64,000 bases of DNA from Chloroflexota bacterium (GCA_016191395.1 JACPOS010000019.1:38732-102731), one strand, 5' to 3'. Counted from the stretch's first letter, positions 1 to 8,952 are shown. Translations and numbers: made by a program. The notes: generated from the letters alone by a model not told the origin.

Positions 1-518
1 CCAAGGACCGGGCTACCTCGAAGGAGCAGCAGGTCCGGATCACGGCCTCCTCGATGCTCTCCAAGGACGACGTGGACAAGATGGTCCGCGACGCCCAGGA
101 GCACGCAGAGGAGGACAAGCAGCGCCGCGACGAGGTCGAGGTGCGCAACCAGGCCGAGCAGCTCACCTACCAGGCGGAGCGGACCATCGGCGACCTCGGC
201 GACAAGGTGTCGCCCGAGGACCGCGCCGAGGTTGAGCGCCAAGTCTCGACCCTCCGCGAGTCCCTCAAGGGCTCCGACATGGCCGCTGTCCGATCCGGGA
301 TGGAGGCGCTGACCGCGACGCTGTCACGCGTCGCCACCGCCGCCTACCAGGCCGCGAGCCCGATGGACGGCCCCGGCCAGCCCGGCTCCGACGGAACGGG
401 CGCGGCCGGCGAGTCTGGCGGCGAGGGCGGCGAGCCCGCCGGCGCCGGCGCTCGCTCCGGCGGCGCCGAATCCGGCGCTCCCGACGAGACGGTCGAGGGC
501 GAGTTCAAGGAGGTCTAG
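1..518 (+). CDS. dnaK: DnaK (Hsp70) chaperone, C-terminal end only
   Basis: The reading frame is open from the window edge (first full codon at base 3) and ends at TAG 516-518. It encodes the end of the Hsp70 substrate-binding domain: a KDRATSKEQQ-VRITASS segment followed by the lid helices starting LSKDDVDKMVRDAQEHAEED, which match DnaK closely. The tail is a Gly/Ala/Glu-rich low-complexity linker (about residues 115-160 of the visible part) ending in the acidic EGEFKEV, comparable to the EEVD-like tails of DnaK. DnaK folds client proteins with DnaJ and GrpE; dnaJ lies 8.5 kb downstream at 8999, so the usual dnaK-dnaJ neighbourhood is interrupted here. The ATPase domain lies outside the window. 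Confidence 0.95.
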   Translation, partial: KDRATSKEQQVRITASSMLSKDDVDKMVRDAQEHAEEDKQRRDEVEVRNQAEQLTYQAERTIGDLGDKVSPEDRAEVERQVSTLRESLKGSDMAAVRSGMEALTATLSRVATAAYQAASPMDGPGQPGSDGTGAAGESGGEGGEPAGAGARSGGAESGAPDETVEGEFKEV

Positions 519-668
519 ACCTCGGAGTGCCCGCTCGCACCCGCGGGCGCACGTAGGTGCTCGCCGGCGCTCGCGTGCACTCGCCGGCAACAAAGGTTTC
601 GGTCAAATTGCCACCGGGCTCACGTTCGTCACGGGTTTGGTGACGGATGTGCGCCCGGTGACCGTTTG

Positions 669-1403
669 TCAGCGGATGACCGTCGGTCCACGCTCGGCAT
701 GGGGCCGTGTCCGCGGTACTCGCTGACGAGCTTGCGTGGTGCGCGCATTTGACAGGAACAGGACGCCCGCCAGGTCGTGCGATGGGCTGGCGATCCACCG
801 CTTGACGGCTGCGGTCCGTGCCGGCAGGGCGCGATCGAACGTCGCCGAATGTCGATCGACCCGGCGGCGCGACGTCCGGTCGTCGGGCAGGACCAGCACA
901 CGGCCGGTTGCGACGGGATCCCATCCCCGGTCCCAAGCGAGGACCGGGCCGAGGCGCGCCTTGCGATCGATGCCGTAGAGGGTCGCCTGCACGTCGGGGA
1001 CGGCGGACTTGATCTCGATCACCAGCACCGCGCGGGCGACCGGATGCCAGGCAAGGATGTCGATCGAGCCACGTTCGCCCGCCACGTGGAACGTGACTTC
1101 CGGGAACGCGACCCAGCCTTCGCCGGCGAGCGCGCGAAGGGACACCTCGACCATCGCGGCGTGATCCCGATCGAGCAGTCGATCGAGGTCCTCGCCCCGC
1201 CAGAGCACTCGCACCGTGAGGCGGGCCCCGAGTGCGTCGACGATCCGATCCAGCCGCCGGACCGTGAGCGTCGACACCGCCCCACGCTCGACCCGGGAGA
1301 CCTCGGATGCCGAGCAGCCGCACCGTCTCCCGAGCTCCGCCTGGGTCCAGGCCCTCCGCCGCCGCAACGCGCGGATCGAGAGGCCGATGCGCACGCTATC
1401 CAT
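669..1403 (-). CDS. XRE-family HTH protein fused to a PD-(D/E)XK nuclease-like domain
   Basis: The 244-residue protein has an N-terminal Cro/C1-type helix-turn-helix (about 7-60, WTQAELGRRCGCSASEVSRVE). A second domain carries Glu102, Asp115 (in GSIDI) and Glu130-x-Lys132 (in VIEIKS), the spacing of a PD-(D/E)XK nuclease core. A paralogue at 15492 has every one of these residues at identical positions. Function is unknown; it could be a DNA-binding nuclease or a regulator with an inactivated nuclease fold. It stands alone, reading toward dnaK, with 150 bases between the two stops. A CATCCT hexamer six bases before the ATG may be a weak -10 box. The final 25 residues are Arg-rich and look unstructured. 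Confidence 0.85.
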   Translation of the reverse strand: MDSVRIGLSIRALRRRRAWTQAELGRRCGCSASEVSRVERGAVSTLTVRRLDRIVDALGARLTVRVLWRGEDLDRLLDRDHAAMVEVSLRALAGEGWVAFPEVTFHVAGERGSIDILAWHPVARAVLVIEIKSAVPDVQATLYGIDRKARLGPVLAWDRGWDPVATGRVLVLPDDRTSRRRVDRHSATFDRALPARTAAVKRWIASPSHDLAGVLFLSNARTTQARQRVPRTRPHAERGPTVIR

Positions 1404-1461
1404 CGGCGGAGGATGGGTCGGAGGGGTTATCGGCGACTTATCTCCGATCCCAGATCGCCGG

Positions 1462-2883
1462 TCAGCCGCGGTCGAGGCCGGCGAGCAGGGCGAGCATCTG
1501 CGTGCGCGACGAGACGCCGAGCTTGCCGTAGATCGTGGTCAGGTGACCCTCGACCGTCTTCACGGACAGCACGAGGCGCTCGGCGATCGCCCGGTTGGAC
1601 AACCCAGCCCGGACGAGCTCGAGGATCTCGCCCTCCTGGCGCGTGAGCGTCTCCGGTCCGGGCACATGAGGCGACCCAGGTGCGGGCGTCCGCTCGCCTG
1701 CGAGGCGGAGCTCGGCCATGGCGCGGTCGCGCCAGATCCGAGAGCCGACATGCTCGAATGCGGTCGCCGCGAGCGCGAGCTGGTCGCGAGCATCGGCGCG
1801 TCGGCGCTGCCGTCGGAGGAGCTCGCCGAACGCGAGGCGAGTTCGCGCCTCCTCGAAGCGGTTCCCCCAGGCAGCGTGTTCGGTGAGGGCCCTTTCGAAC
1901 GCTGGTTCGTCGTCGTTGACGATCCCCAGCGCGCGCCACATCGGCGCCGCGAGGCGGGGCTGTCCGCTGCCGATCGCCACCGGGAGCGTTGACGCAAGCA
2001 CTCGGCGGGCGTCCTCCGGTCGACCGGCTCGCGCATACGCCTCGACGAGGTCCGCGGCGAACGGTCGATAGGCGGTCATCGCCGCGACCGGCCCGAACCG
2101 CGTCTCGACCAGCTTCGCCTCGAAGTCGGTGACGGCGTCGGCCGCCATTCCCTTGCTCAACGCGAGCAGGCCACGGGCAAGCCCGCCCGGAGCGGTCACG
2201 CGCATCTCGTCGTGACGACGGCCGGCGAGATCGACCAGCTCGCGACAGCGTCGCTCGTCGCCCAGGAGCGCCACGATCCAGGCGAGGAGGCCGATGCAGT
2301 CCAGCTCGTCCATCGTCCCCTCGCCGTCGACGATGGCGAGGGCCTCCTCGGCAGCTCGCCTCGCCTCGAGGAGCCGGCCCGCGTGCGCCTCTGCAACCGT
2401 GACGAGGTTGAGGGCATCCAGGACCGTCTGGCGCTCGTCGGCAGCGCGCGCGGCGACGAGCGCCCGGTAGGCACCGTCATGGGCGCCGGGGTCGCCCAAC
2501 CGGATCAGCGCATTTGCCCGCTCGGCAAGGAGGCGAGGGTCACCGTCCCCCGGGTCGACCGACGCGCTGCGCCAGGTCGCCGTCGCTTCGCCGTAGCGGC
2601 CGGCCCACGACAGCGCATCCCCCAGCCTGACGACCGTGGCCACGTGCTCCGAGCCCGACGTCCCAGCCATGAGATCCACTGCGCGCTGCGCGATCGAGAC
2701 GGCTCGGCTCGGTCCGCCGACACCCAACCCGATCTGCACCGCGTCCACCAGCAGCGTCGCCGCACTCGCGGGCGCCTCACGAGCGACGCGATCCGCAGCC
2801 GCCTCGAGGACCGCAAGCGCTTCGGCGTCCAGCCCGCGCGCAAGCAGCGCGGACGCCTGCCGTCGAATGGCCTCCACCTCCAT
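1462..2883 (-). CDS. TPR-containing LuxR-family transcriptional regulator
   Basis: This 473-residue protein ends in a clear LuxR/GerE HTH (about 412-470, starting LTRQEGEILELVRAGLSNRA and containing SVKTVEGHLTTIYGKLGV). The N-terminal 400 residues are Ala/Leu/Arg-rich helical repeats resembling TPRs. There is no receiver domain and no Walker A motif, so it is neither an NarL-type response regulator nor a full MalT/LAL protein. The start at 2883 (MEVEAIRRQA) is preferred over an upstream in-frame codon at 3015, because the latter lies inside the divergent gene and because a TACGAT -10 box sits six bases before 2883, predicting a leaderless transcript. Target genes are unknown; the divergent secreted protein at 3015 is a candidate. 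Confidence 0.85.
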   Translation of the reverse strand: MEVEAIRRQASALLARGLDAEALAVLEAAADRVAREAPASAATLLVDAVQIGLGVGGPSRAVSIAQRAVDLMAGTSGSEHVATVVRLGDALSWAGRYGEATATWRSASVDPGDGDPRLLAERANALIRLGDPGAHDGAYRALVAARAADERQTVLDALNLVTVAEAHAGRLLEARRAAEEALAIVDGEGTMDELDCIGLLAWIVALLGDERRCRELVDLAGRRHDEMRVTAPGGLARGLLALSKGMAADAVTDFEAKLVETRFGPVAAMTAYRPFAADLVEAYARAGRPEDARRVLASTLPVAIGSGQPRLAAPMWRALGIVNDDEPAFERALTEHAAWGNRFEEARTRLAFGELLRRQRRRADARDQLALAATAFEHVGSRIWRDRAMAELRLAGERTPAPGSPHVPGPETLTRQEGEILELVRAGLSNRAIAERLVLSVKTVEGHLTTIYGKLGVSSRTQMLALLAGLDRG

Positions 2884-2889
2884 CGGCGC

Positions 2890-2895
2890 ATCGTA
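2890..2895 (-). promoter_or_regulatory. -10 box TACGAT of the LuxR-type gene
   Basis: TACGAT on the minus strand ends six bases before the ATG at 2883, so transcription would begin at or next to the start codon (leaderless). No Shine-Dalgarno sequence is present. Confidence 0.6.
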
Positions 2896-3014
2896 TGCGG
2901 CCGGAACGGCCGCGAAGTCAAGGGTTTCCTCCGATTTGGCCGTGCGCGTCGATCCATAGCCTCCGGTCCAGATCGCGCGCCAATGCGCGAATGGAGGTAC
3001 AGGAGGAACCAGCA

Positions 3015-3272
3015 ATGCGTCGATCGATCTCCGCCTCGGCCCTCGCCGTCGTCGCCACGTTGGCGATCGCCGGCGCGGCGGCGGCCAATCCCATCAGCGA
3101 GCCCGCGAGCTGCGCCGGGTACCTCGCCTCGTATGCGAACCCGAACAACGCCTTCATCATCCACGAGATCGTCATGCCGATCGCGGACGACCTCGGTGTC
3201 ACCGTCGGCCAGGTGACGGTCTGGAATGCCCAGGCCCACAACGGCGGCCTCGAGGCGTGCATTCCCGAGTAA
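3015..3272 (+). CDS. Small secreted protein of unknown function
   Basis: This 85-residue protein has a signal peptide (MRRSISASALAVVATLAIAG, then AAAA-N cleavage near residue 24). The mature part is about 60 residues with two cysteines (Cys33 and Cys82), which could form a disulfide outside the cell. The start is fixed by an AGGAGG Shine-Dalgarno site at 3001-3006, eight bases upstream. It is divergent from the LuxR-type regulator with about 130 bases between starts. No family was recognised. The mature sequence (IIHEIVMPIADDLGVTVGQV) looks like a compact helical domain. Confidence 0.75.
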   Translation: MRRSISASALAVVATLAIAGAAAANPISEPASCAGYLASYANPNNAFIIHEIVMPIADDLGVTVGQVTVWNAQAHNGGLEACIPE

Positions 3273-3368
3273 GGGCCTTCCGACCAGGCCGGGGCCGCTC
3301 TGACCTCCAGGCGGCTCCGGCGACTCCGCCTGTCCGCCGGCTTGCGGACCGAACGCCAGGAGGTGCTC

Positions 3369-4037
3369 GTGTTGCGCTCATGCTCGCGCCGATTCGGCGT
3401 GCTGGCCTTGACGATCTCGGGGCTCGTCGCCGCCTGCAGCCCGGCCGGCGTCGGAACGTCACCTGCAGGCTCGGCTGCACCACCGTCGGCAACATCCACG
3501 CCGGCCGGACCACGTCAGATCACGAGTGGCAACCTCCCGCCGGGAACGTACGCGACGACGCTGTTCCAGCCGCCCTTGACGTTCACGCTTGCCGACGGCT
3601 GGTTCAGCCTGTTTCCTGACGATCCCGACGAGGTCGCATTCGAGCGCAATGGCTACACCGAGGGCTTCTACATCGGTCGCGTCGGACAGGTCGTCGATCC
3701 GGTCACGAACCCGGTGGTCAGTGCTCCAACGGACCTGGTGGCATGGCTGTCGAAGCACCCGGCGTTCAGGCCCGTCGGCGCCCCGACCAATGTGACGGTC
3801 GCTGGCATCGCGGGCCGTGCCGTCGAGCTCGACGTGATCGGCGCCCCGGAAACCGAGGTGTTCGCCTACCCGACCGGCAACACCCGCGTGCATCCGGGCT
3901 CACGCTTTCGCTACATCGTCCTCCCGATAGCCGGCCCGGCCCTCGTGCTGACCTGCTTTGGAACGTCGCGGAACGCCTTCGACGAGGCGAGCCCGCTCGT
4001 GGATGCCTCGCTCGCGTCGCTCGCCATCCGGGGCTGA
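3369..4037 (+). CDS. Putative lipoprotein, unknown function
   Basis: The product starts VLRSCSRRFGVLALTISG and has a lipobox (LVAAC, Cys about residue 23), so it should be lipid-anchored on the outer face of the membrane. A Ser/Pro/Ala/Thr-rich linker of about 30 residues follows, then a domain of about 165 residues rich in beta-strand patterns. GTG at 3369 is chosen because AGGAGG at 3358-3363 lies just upstream and the signal peptide then starts properly; TTG at 3372 is equally possible, and an upstream TTG at 3342 is less likely. No family was recognised. Confidence 0.7.
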   Translation: MLRSCSRRFGVLALTISGLVAACSPAGVGTSPAGSAAPPSATSTPAGPRQITSGNLPPGTYATTLFQPPLTFTLADGWFSLFPDDPDEVAFERNGYTEGFYIGRVGQVVDPVTNPVVSAPTDLVAWLSKHPAFRPVGAPTNVTVAGIAGRAVELDVIGAPETEVFAYPTGNTRVHPGSRFRYIVLPIAGPALVLTCFGTSRNAFDEASPLVDASLASLAIRG

Positions 4038-4087
4038 CCTGACCCAGTCGACGGAATTCGTGACGGGCGACCTGGCACGCTCGCGGG

Positions 4088-4093
4088 TAGGAT
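4088..4093 (+). promoter_or_regulatory. -10 box TAGGAT of the ABC exporter operon
   Basis: TAGGAT lies ten bases before the ATG at 4104 with no Shine-Dalgarno sequence between, predicting a very short leader or none. Confidence 0.5.
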
Positions 4094-4103
4094 TCGCCGT
4101 CCC

Positions 4104-5036
4104 ATGGACGACGCCGCGCCGCTGATTCTCGCCCGGCACCTGACCAAGCGGTTCGGGGCGTTCACGGCCGTCGACGGCGTGGATTTCGAGGTCGCGCCCG
4201 GCGAGGCCTTCGGGTTCCTCGGGCCCAACGGCGCCGGCAAGACCTCGACCATGCGGATGATCGGGTGCACGTCGCCGATCAGCGATGGCGAGCTCACGAT
4301 CCTGGGGATGGACCCGCGCCGGCAGGGCGCGGACATCCGCGCCCGCCTCGGGGTGGTGCCCCAGCACGACACCCTGGACAACGAGCTCACCGTCCGCGAG
4401 AACCTGATCATCTACGGCCGCTACTTCGGGCTGCCGCGGGCGGAGTGCCAGCGCCGCGCAGATGAGCTGCTGGAGTTCGTGCAGCTCAGCGACCGCGGCA
4501 AGGACCTCGTGGAGCCGCTGTCCGGCGGCATGAAGCGGCGGCTCACGATCGCCCGGAGCCTCATCAACGAGCCGGACGTGATGCTCCTCGACGAGCCCAC
4601 GACCGGCCTGGACCCACAGGCGCGCCACCTCGTCTGGGACCGGCTGTACCGCCTCAAGCAGCGCGGAGTCACGCTCGTCCTCACGACCCACTACATGGAC
4701 GAGGCGGAGCAGCTGTGCGATCGGCTCGTGGTCATGGACAAGGCGAAGATCGTGGCGGAGGGATCGCCGCGCCAGCTGATCGAGCGGTACTCCACGAAGG
4801 AGGTCGCCGAGTTCCGGTTCCCGGCCGGGGTCCAGGAGACGCTCGATGGCCAGTTCGATGGCCTCGGCGATCGGATCGAGCGTCTGCCGGACCGGGTCCT
4901 TGCGTACGCCGATGACGGCGAGGCCGTCGTGATCGCCGCGCGGGACCGCGGCCTGCATCCGGAGACGGTGCTCGTGCGTCGTTCGACGCTGGAGGACGTC
5001 TTCCTCCGGCTGACCGGCCGCTCCCTGATCGAGTAG
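4104..5036 (+). CDS. ABC exporter ATP-binding protein, DrrA/NodI type
   Basis: The 310-residue ATPase has Walker A (GPNGAGKT, residues 40-47), ABC signature (LSGGM, about 139-143), Walker B (VMLLDEPTTGLDP, about 159-171) and the H-loop (TTHYMDEAE). A C-terminal domain of about 90 residues (from about 225) is typical of DrrA-like ATPases that drive drug, lipid or polysaccharide export with ABC-2 permeases. Two such permeases follow at 5049 and 5900, so the three genes form one exporter. The substrate cannot be read from the sequence. A TAGGAT -10 box lies ten bases upstream. Confidence 0.93.
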   Translation: MDDAAPLILARHLTKRFGAFTAVDGVDFEVAPGEAFGFLGPNGAGKTSTMRMIGCTSPISDGELTILGMDPRRQGADIRARLGVVPQHDTLDNELTVRENLIIYGRYFGLPRAECQRRADELLEFVQLSDRGKDLVEPLSGGMKRRLTIARSLINEPDVMLLDEPTTGLDPQARHLVWDRLYRLKQRGVTLVLTTHYMDEAEQLCDRLVVMDKAKIVAEGSPRQLIERYSTKEVAEFRFPAGVQETLDGQFDGLGDRIERLPDRVLAYADDGEAVVIAARDRGLHPETVLVRRSTLEDVFLRLTGRSLIE

Positions 5037-5048
5037 GGCGACCGATCG

Positions 5049-5903
5049 ATGTCGGTCATTGCCGAATCTCGCTCCCGTGGCGGCTCCGGCGCAGGCGGGA
5101 GGCCGTCGGCAAACGCGCCCGCATGGTCGACCATAGGTCGCGTTATCGAGCACCGGGCGATGCAGTACCGGCGCACGTTCCGCGCGTCGCTGTTCGGCTC
5201 GTTCGGGATCCCGGCGCTGTTCCTGACCGCGATGGGCCTCGGGCTCGGCGGCTATGTGGACCGCTCCGCGGACGCCGTGCTCCAAGGGGTGAGCTACCTG
5301 CAGTTCCTCGCGCCGGGCCTGCTCGCGTCATCGGTGATGCAGACCGGGTCGTTCGAGGCGACCTTCCCGATCCTGGGCGGGCTGCAATGGAACAAGATCT
5401 TCCACGCGATGGTCGCGACCCCGCTCCGAGCGCGGGATGTCGCCATCGGCAACATCCTCTGGATCGCGCTTCGGCTCACGCTCGTCGGATCGATCTTCGC
5501 GCTCGTGATCGTCGCGTTCGGCGCGAGCCGGTCGCCTCTGATCGTCCTCGCGGTTCCCGTCGCCGTGCTCACGGGGCTCGCCTTCGCCACCCCGATCATG
5601 GCGTTCACCGCGACGCAGCGGACGCCGGACCGGTTCGCGGCGCTGTTCCGGTTCGGCACGACGCCGCTGTTCCTGTTCAGCGGCACGTTCTTCCCGATCG
5701 AGAGCCTGCCGTCGTTCCTCCAGCCCGTCGCCTGGCTGTCGCCGCTGTGGCATGGCGTGGCGGTGTGCCGCGCGCTGATGCTCGGGACCATCGGCAACGA
5801 GCCCGTCCTCGCCGTGATCCACATCGGGATCCTCGCGGCGATCGCGACGGTCGGGGCCGTGCTGGCCGTCCGCACCATCGATGGGCGCCTGGTGAAGGGA
5901 TGA
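5049..5903 (+). CDS. ABC-2 type permease, first subunit
   Basis: This 284-residue membrane protein has an N-terminal cytoplasmic stretch of about 45 residues and six hydrophobic segments. It carries the ABC-2 family pattern, including the re-entrant LFLFSGTFFPIESLP region near residue 205. It starts 12 bases after the ATPase gene and its TGA overlaps the ATG of the next permease, so all three are one operon. It would form half of the membrane channel of the exporter. Confidence 0.9.
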   Translation: MSVIAESRSRGGSGAGGRPSANAPAWSTIGRVIEHRAMQYRRTFRASLFGSFGIPALFLTAMGLGLGGYVDRSADAVLQGVSYLQFLAPGLLASSVMQTGSFEATFPILGGLQWNKIFHAMVATPLRARDVAIGNILWIALRLTLVGSIFALVIVAFGASRSPLIVLAVPVAVLTGLAFATPIMAFTATQRTPDRFAALFRFGTTPLFLFSGTFFPIESLPSFLQPVAWLSPLWHGVAVCRALMLGTIGNEPVLAVIHIGILAAIATVGAVLAVRTIDGRLVKG

Positions 5904-6700
5904 CCGCGCTCCGGATCACGCCGATGTTCGCGTTCGGGAGCCGCCGCGCGCTCCGGATGGTGGAGCGCAACCTGCTCGTGTACAAGCACCAGTGGCTCGG
6001 GCTCCTGTCCGGCTTCTTCGAGCCGTTCTTCTACCTGCTCTCGATCGGGTTCGGGCTCGGGCGGCTGGTCGGCGACGTCGCCGGGCCCGGCGGCCAGACG
6101 ATCCCGTACGCGCTCTTCGTCGCGCCGGCGCTGCTGGCCGCTTCCGCCATGAACGGCGCGGTCGTCGAGAGCACCTTCAACTTCTTCTTCAAGCTCAACT
6201 ACGACAAGACGTTTGCGTCGATCCTCACGACGCCGATGTCCCCGGCCGACATCTCGCTCGGCGAGCTGGCGTGGGCGCTGATGCGCGGCGCCATCTACAC
6301 GGTGGGCTTCCTCGGGGTGATGGTCGTGTTCGGGCTCGTCAGGTCGCCGCTGATCCTGCTCACGGTGCCCGGCGCGCTGCTGATCGGCTTTGCGTTCGCG
6401 ACGGTCGGGATGGCGGCGACCTCGTTCATGCGGACCTGGCAGGACTTCGACCTGATCCAGCTCGTGATCCTGCCGCTGTTCCTGTTCAGCGGCACGTTCT
6501 TCCCGATCGATGCGATGCCCGAAGGCGTCCGCCTCCTGATCCAGCTCACGCCGCTGTACCACGGCGTGGATCTGCTGCGGACGCTTTCCGTCGGGGTCGT
6601 TGGACCGGACACGCTCGTCCACGTGGCGTACCTCACGGTGATGGGCCTCCTCGGGCTCGCGGTCGTGTCGCGACGGCTCGACAAGCTGCTGCTCAAGTAG
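5900..6700 (+). CDS. ABC-2 type permease, second subunit
   Basis: This 266-residue permease starts at the ATG inside the ATGA overlap with the preceding gene (MTALRITPMFAFGSRRALRM). It has six hydrophobic segments and repeats the LFLFSGTFFPIDAMP signature seen in the first permease, showing the two arose by duplication. It pairs with the permease at 5049 and the ATPase at 4104 in one exporter. The frame is open further upstream inside the neighbouring gene, but only the overlap start makes sense. Confidence 0.9.
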   Translation: MTALRITPMFAFGSRRALRMVERNLLVYKHQWLGLLSGFFEPFFYLLSIGFGLGRLVGDVAGPGGQTIPYALFVAPALLAASAMNGAVVESTFNFFFKLNYDKTFASILTTPMSPADISLGELAWALMRGAIYTVGFLGVMVVFGLVRSPLILLTVPGALLIGFAFATVGMAATSFMRTWQDFDLIQLVILPLFLFSGTFFPIDAMPEGVRLLIQLTPLYHGVDLLRTLSVGVVGPDTLVHVAYLTVMGLLGLAVVSRRLDKLLLK

Positions 6701-6708
6701 CGGCGACA

Positions 6709-7395
6709 ATGCCGGGGGCCGAGCTCGCCGTCATCGAGCGCGAGGTCGTGCGCTGCGCGCGGTGCCCGCGACTGGTGGAGTGGCGCGAGGCGGCCGCCCG
6801 GAAGCCGCCGAGGCGCTACGCGGGCGAGACGTATTGGGCGAAGCCCCTGCCGGGGTTCGGCGATCCGGAGGCGCGGATCCTGATCCTTGGCCTGGCCCCT
6901 GCCGCGAACGGTGCGAACCGGACCGGCCGGATCTTCACGGGCGACGAGAGCGGCAACTTCCTGTGGCCGGCCCTGCACGCGGCGGGCCTCGCGAACCAGG
7001 CCACGAGCGTGGGCGCCGGCGACGGGCTCGAGGCGACGGGCGCATGGATCACCGCCGCCGTGAAGTGCGCGCCGCCCGGCAACAAGCCGCTCCCGCAGGA
7101 GCGCGGCAACTGCGCGCCGTACCTCGTCCGCGAGCTCGCCGCGCTACGCAACGTGCGCGTCGTGGTCGCCCTCGGCGCGTTCGCCTGGGACGCTGCGCTC
7201 GCCGCGTTCGCGGCGATGGGCCACCCCACACCCAGCCCCAGGCCGCGCTTCAGCCACGGCTCGGACGTTCGAATCGGCAGCTGGACGCTGCTCGGCTGCT
7301 ACCACGTGAGCCAGCAGAACACCTACACCGGGCGCCTCACCCGCCCGATGCTGGACAGCGTGATTCGTCACGCCACGGAGCTTGCCGAGGAGTAG
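6709..7395 (+). CDS. Family 5 uracil-DNA glycosylase (UdgB type)
   Basis: This 228-residue enzyme excises uracil and other deaminated bases from DNA to start base excision repair. Motif 1 is GLAPAANGANRTGRIFTGD (61-79), where family 5 lacks the usual polar catalytic residue. The second motif is HVSQQNTYTG (199-208). Cys16, Cys19, Cys120 and Cys135 match the 4Fe-4S ligands of UDG families 4 and 5. The start at 6709 gives the family length. It lies nine bases after the ABC permease gene and may be co-transcribed with it. Confidence 0.93.
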   Translation: MPGAELAVIEREVVRCARCPRLVEWREAAARKPPRRYAGETYWAKPLPGFGDPEARILILGLAPAANGANRTGRIFTGDESGNFLWPALHAAGLANQATSVGAGDGLEATGAWITAAVKCAPPGNKPLPQERGNCAPYLVRELAALRNVRVVVALGAFAWDAALAAFAAMGHPTPSPRPRFSHGSDVRIGSWTLLGCYHVSQQNTYTGRLTRPMLDSVIRHATELAEE

Positions 7396-7439
7396 GCTGC
7401 CGATCGGTCGGCCCTGCAGGGAGCGTGGAGGTGCTGGCG

Positions 7440-8123
7440 ATGGTCGTGGTTCGGCTGGGCGGGCTCGCGCTGCTCGCGTTCGTGCCGCTGCTGGTCGCGG
7501 GTGTCGTCCTGTACGGTCGGATCGGGATCAGCTCCCAGTCGGACGGGCTGACCGCGTTGCGCCGGATCGCGGACGCCGGGACGACGTTTCCGGTCATGAA
7601 CGCCCTCCTCCACCTGGGCGCGCTGCTGATCCTTCCGGGAGCCGCTGCACTCGTCGTGGTCCTCCGCAACGATCGGTCCGATCCATGGCTCGTCGTGGCG
7701 ACCCTGTTCGCAATCCTGGCCGTGGTCGTGGGTGCGGGCTTCGTCTTCTCGCTGAACCACGGGCTGTACGGGGTCGCGCGCTCGTTCGCCGTGGCGCCCG
7801 CTGAGCAGCAATCCGCCTACGCGGCCGCGGCCGACATGAACCTCCGGACCCAGGCCGGGGCCGAGCTCGTGCAGTCGATCGGGCTCGGGTTGTGGGTCCT
7901 CGGCATCGCCCTCGCCATGAACGGGACGGACTGGCCGGCGTGGCTGGTCGTGCTCGGCGTCGCCGGCGGAATCGGCTTCCTGCTCGCCGGGCTTTCCTCG
8001 GTCCTGTACGGCGTGGCGGTCGTCGGGCCCGCGCTGGGCGCTGCCGGCGCGCTCGGGCTCCTCCTGTTCGTGCTCTGGGACCTGGCCGTTGGCGTCCGCC
8101 TGGTGACGATGCAGGTCGGCTGA
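7440..8123 (+). CDS. Integral membrane protein, unknown function
   Basis: This 227-residue protein has about six hydrophobic segments (near 5-25, 55-75, 83-103, 140-160, 165-195 and 200-222) joined by short loops and lacks recognisable catalytic motifs. It resembles DUF4386-like membrane proteins in length and layout, but that is only a loose impression. The ATG at 7440 follows a GTGGAGG Shine-Dalgarno site. It ends three bases before the stop of the convergent deacetylase gene. Confidence 0.75.
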   Translation: MVVVRLGGLALLAFVPLLVAGVVLYGRIGISSQSDGLTALRRIADAGTTFPVMNALLHLGALLILPGAAALVVVLRNDRSDPWLVVATLFAILAVVVGAGFVFSLNHGLYGVARSFAVAPAEQQSAYAAAADMNLRTQAGAELVQSIGLGLWVLGIALAMNGTDWPAWLVVLGVAGGIGFLLAGLSSVLYGVAVVGPALGAAGALGLLLFVLWDLAVGVRLVTMQVG

Positions 8124-8126
8124 TCG

Positions 8127-8939
8127 CTACCGCTCAGCTAGGTACGCGTCCAGGCGGTCGAACACGACGCCGTGGAGGGCCTTCGCCTCGGCGATGAACT
8201 GCTCCAGCATCGCCATCCGGTGCCCGCGCCCGATGCACTCCGGGTGCATCGTGATCGTCAGCAGGCCGCCCGGCGCGTGCTCGTGGGCGTAGCGGAGCTC
8301 GCCCGTCCAGATCTCGATTACCTTCGACGGCGCAGACAGCCCGTCGCGATTTGGACCGGGCTCGAAGTGCGGCCAGTCGTCCAGCGCCCAGGAGATCGGC
8401 ACCTCCAGGAGCGCGCTCTCGGGGCCGAACGTGGAGCCGTCCGTCATCGAGTGCTGGTCGCCGAGCCGCACGCGGTACGGGCGGTAGTCGTCGGCCATGA
8501 GCGACGAGTCGTACTCGAAGCCCGCGCCCAGCACGAGATCCAGCGTCACCGGCCCCAGGGCCCAGTACGGCGCGCGGAACCCCTTCGGCGGGGCGCCGGT
8601 CGCGCGCCGGACGGCCTCCACGGAGCGCTCCAGGATCGTCGACTGCTCCTCGCCGTTCAGCTGCGAGAAGTCCTCGTGGTACCAGCCGTGGCAGGCCAGC
8701 TCGTGGCCGCCGGCGAGGATCGCCGCGGTGTTGTCCGGGAACGTCTCCAGGGTGTGGCCCGGCACGAACCAGGTCGAGGGGATCCGCTCGCGCTCCAGGA
8801 GCTCCAGGATCCGCGGCACGCCGACCCGTGGCCCGAACTCGCCGTGCGACAGCTTCACCGGTGAATCCCCGCGACGGATCCCGTCGGAGATCGCGTCGCT
8901 GTCAAATGTGAGCGCGACGGTGAGGCGCGGCCGGGTCAC
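8127..8939 (-). CDS. Polysaccharide deacetylase (NodB/PuuE-like)
   Basis: The 270-residue product has the NodB-type metal-dependent deacetylase signature: TFDSD (catalytic base Asp13 and metal Asp15), HGWYH (His84, His88), RAPYWA and a C-terminal TMHPE. The order and length resemble the PuuE/allantoinase-like branch more than cell-wall chitin deacetylases, so the substrate may be a small N-acyl compound. GTG at 8939 is preferred ([15 protein letters not shown]) over ATG at 8960 because a TACCAT -10 box lies seven bases before it. There is no signal peptide, so it acts in the cytoplasm. It is divergent from dnaJ. Confidence 0.85.
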   Translation of the reverse strand: MTRPRLTVALTFDSDAISDGIRRGDSPVKLSHGEFGPRVGVPRILELLERERIPSTWFVPGHTLETFPDNTAAILAGGHELACHGWYHEDFSQLNGEEQSTILERSVEAVRRATGAPPKGFRAPYWALGPVTLDLVLGAGFEYDSSLMADDYRPYRVRLGDQHSMTDGSTFGPESALLEVPISWALDDWPHFEPGPNRDGLSAPSKVIEIWTGELRYAHEHAPGGLLTITMHPECIGRGHRMAMLEQFIAEAKALHGVVFDRLDAYLAER

Positions 8940-8946
8940 GGGCGCG

Positions 8947-8952
8947 ATGGTA
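8947..8952 (-). promoter_or_regulatory. -10 box TACCAT of the deacetylase gene
   Basis: TACCAT on the minus strand is seven bases before GTG 8939, supporting that start and a leaderless transcript. Confidence 0.5.

Noticed and set aside
3900..5285. 461-codon open frame antisense to the ABC ATPase gene
   Set aside because: It lies opposite a fully supported ATPase, is Arg/Glu/His-rich and has no domain; long antisense frames are expected at this GC content.
5294..6709. 471-codon open frame opposite the ABC-2 permeases
   Set aside because: Charged low-complexity product opposite genuine membrane-protein genes, with no start signal.
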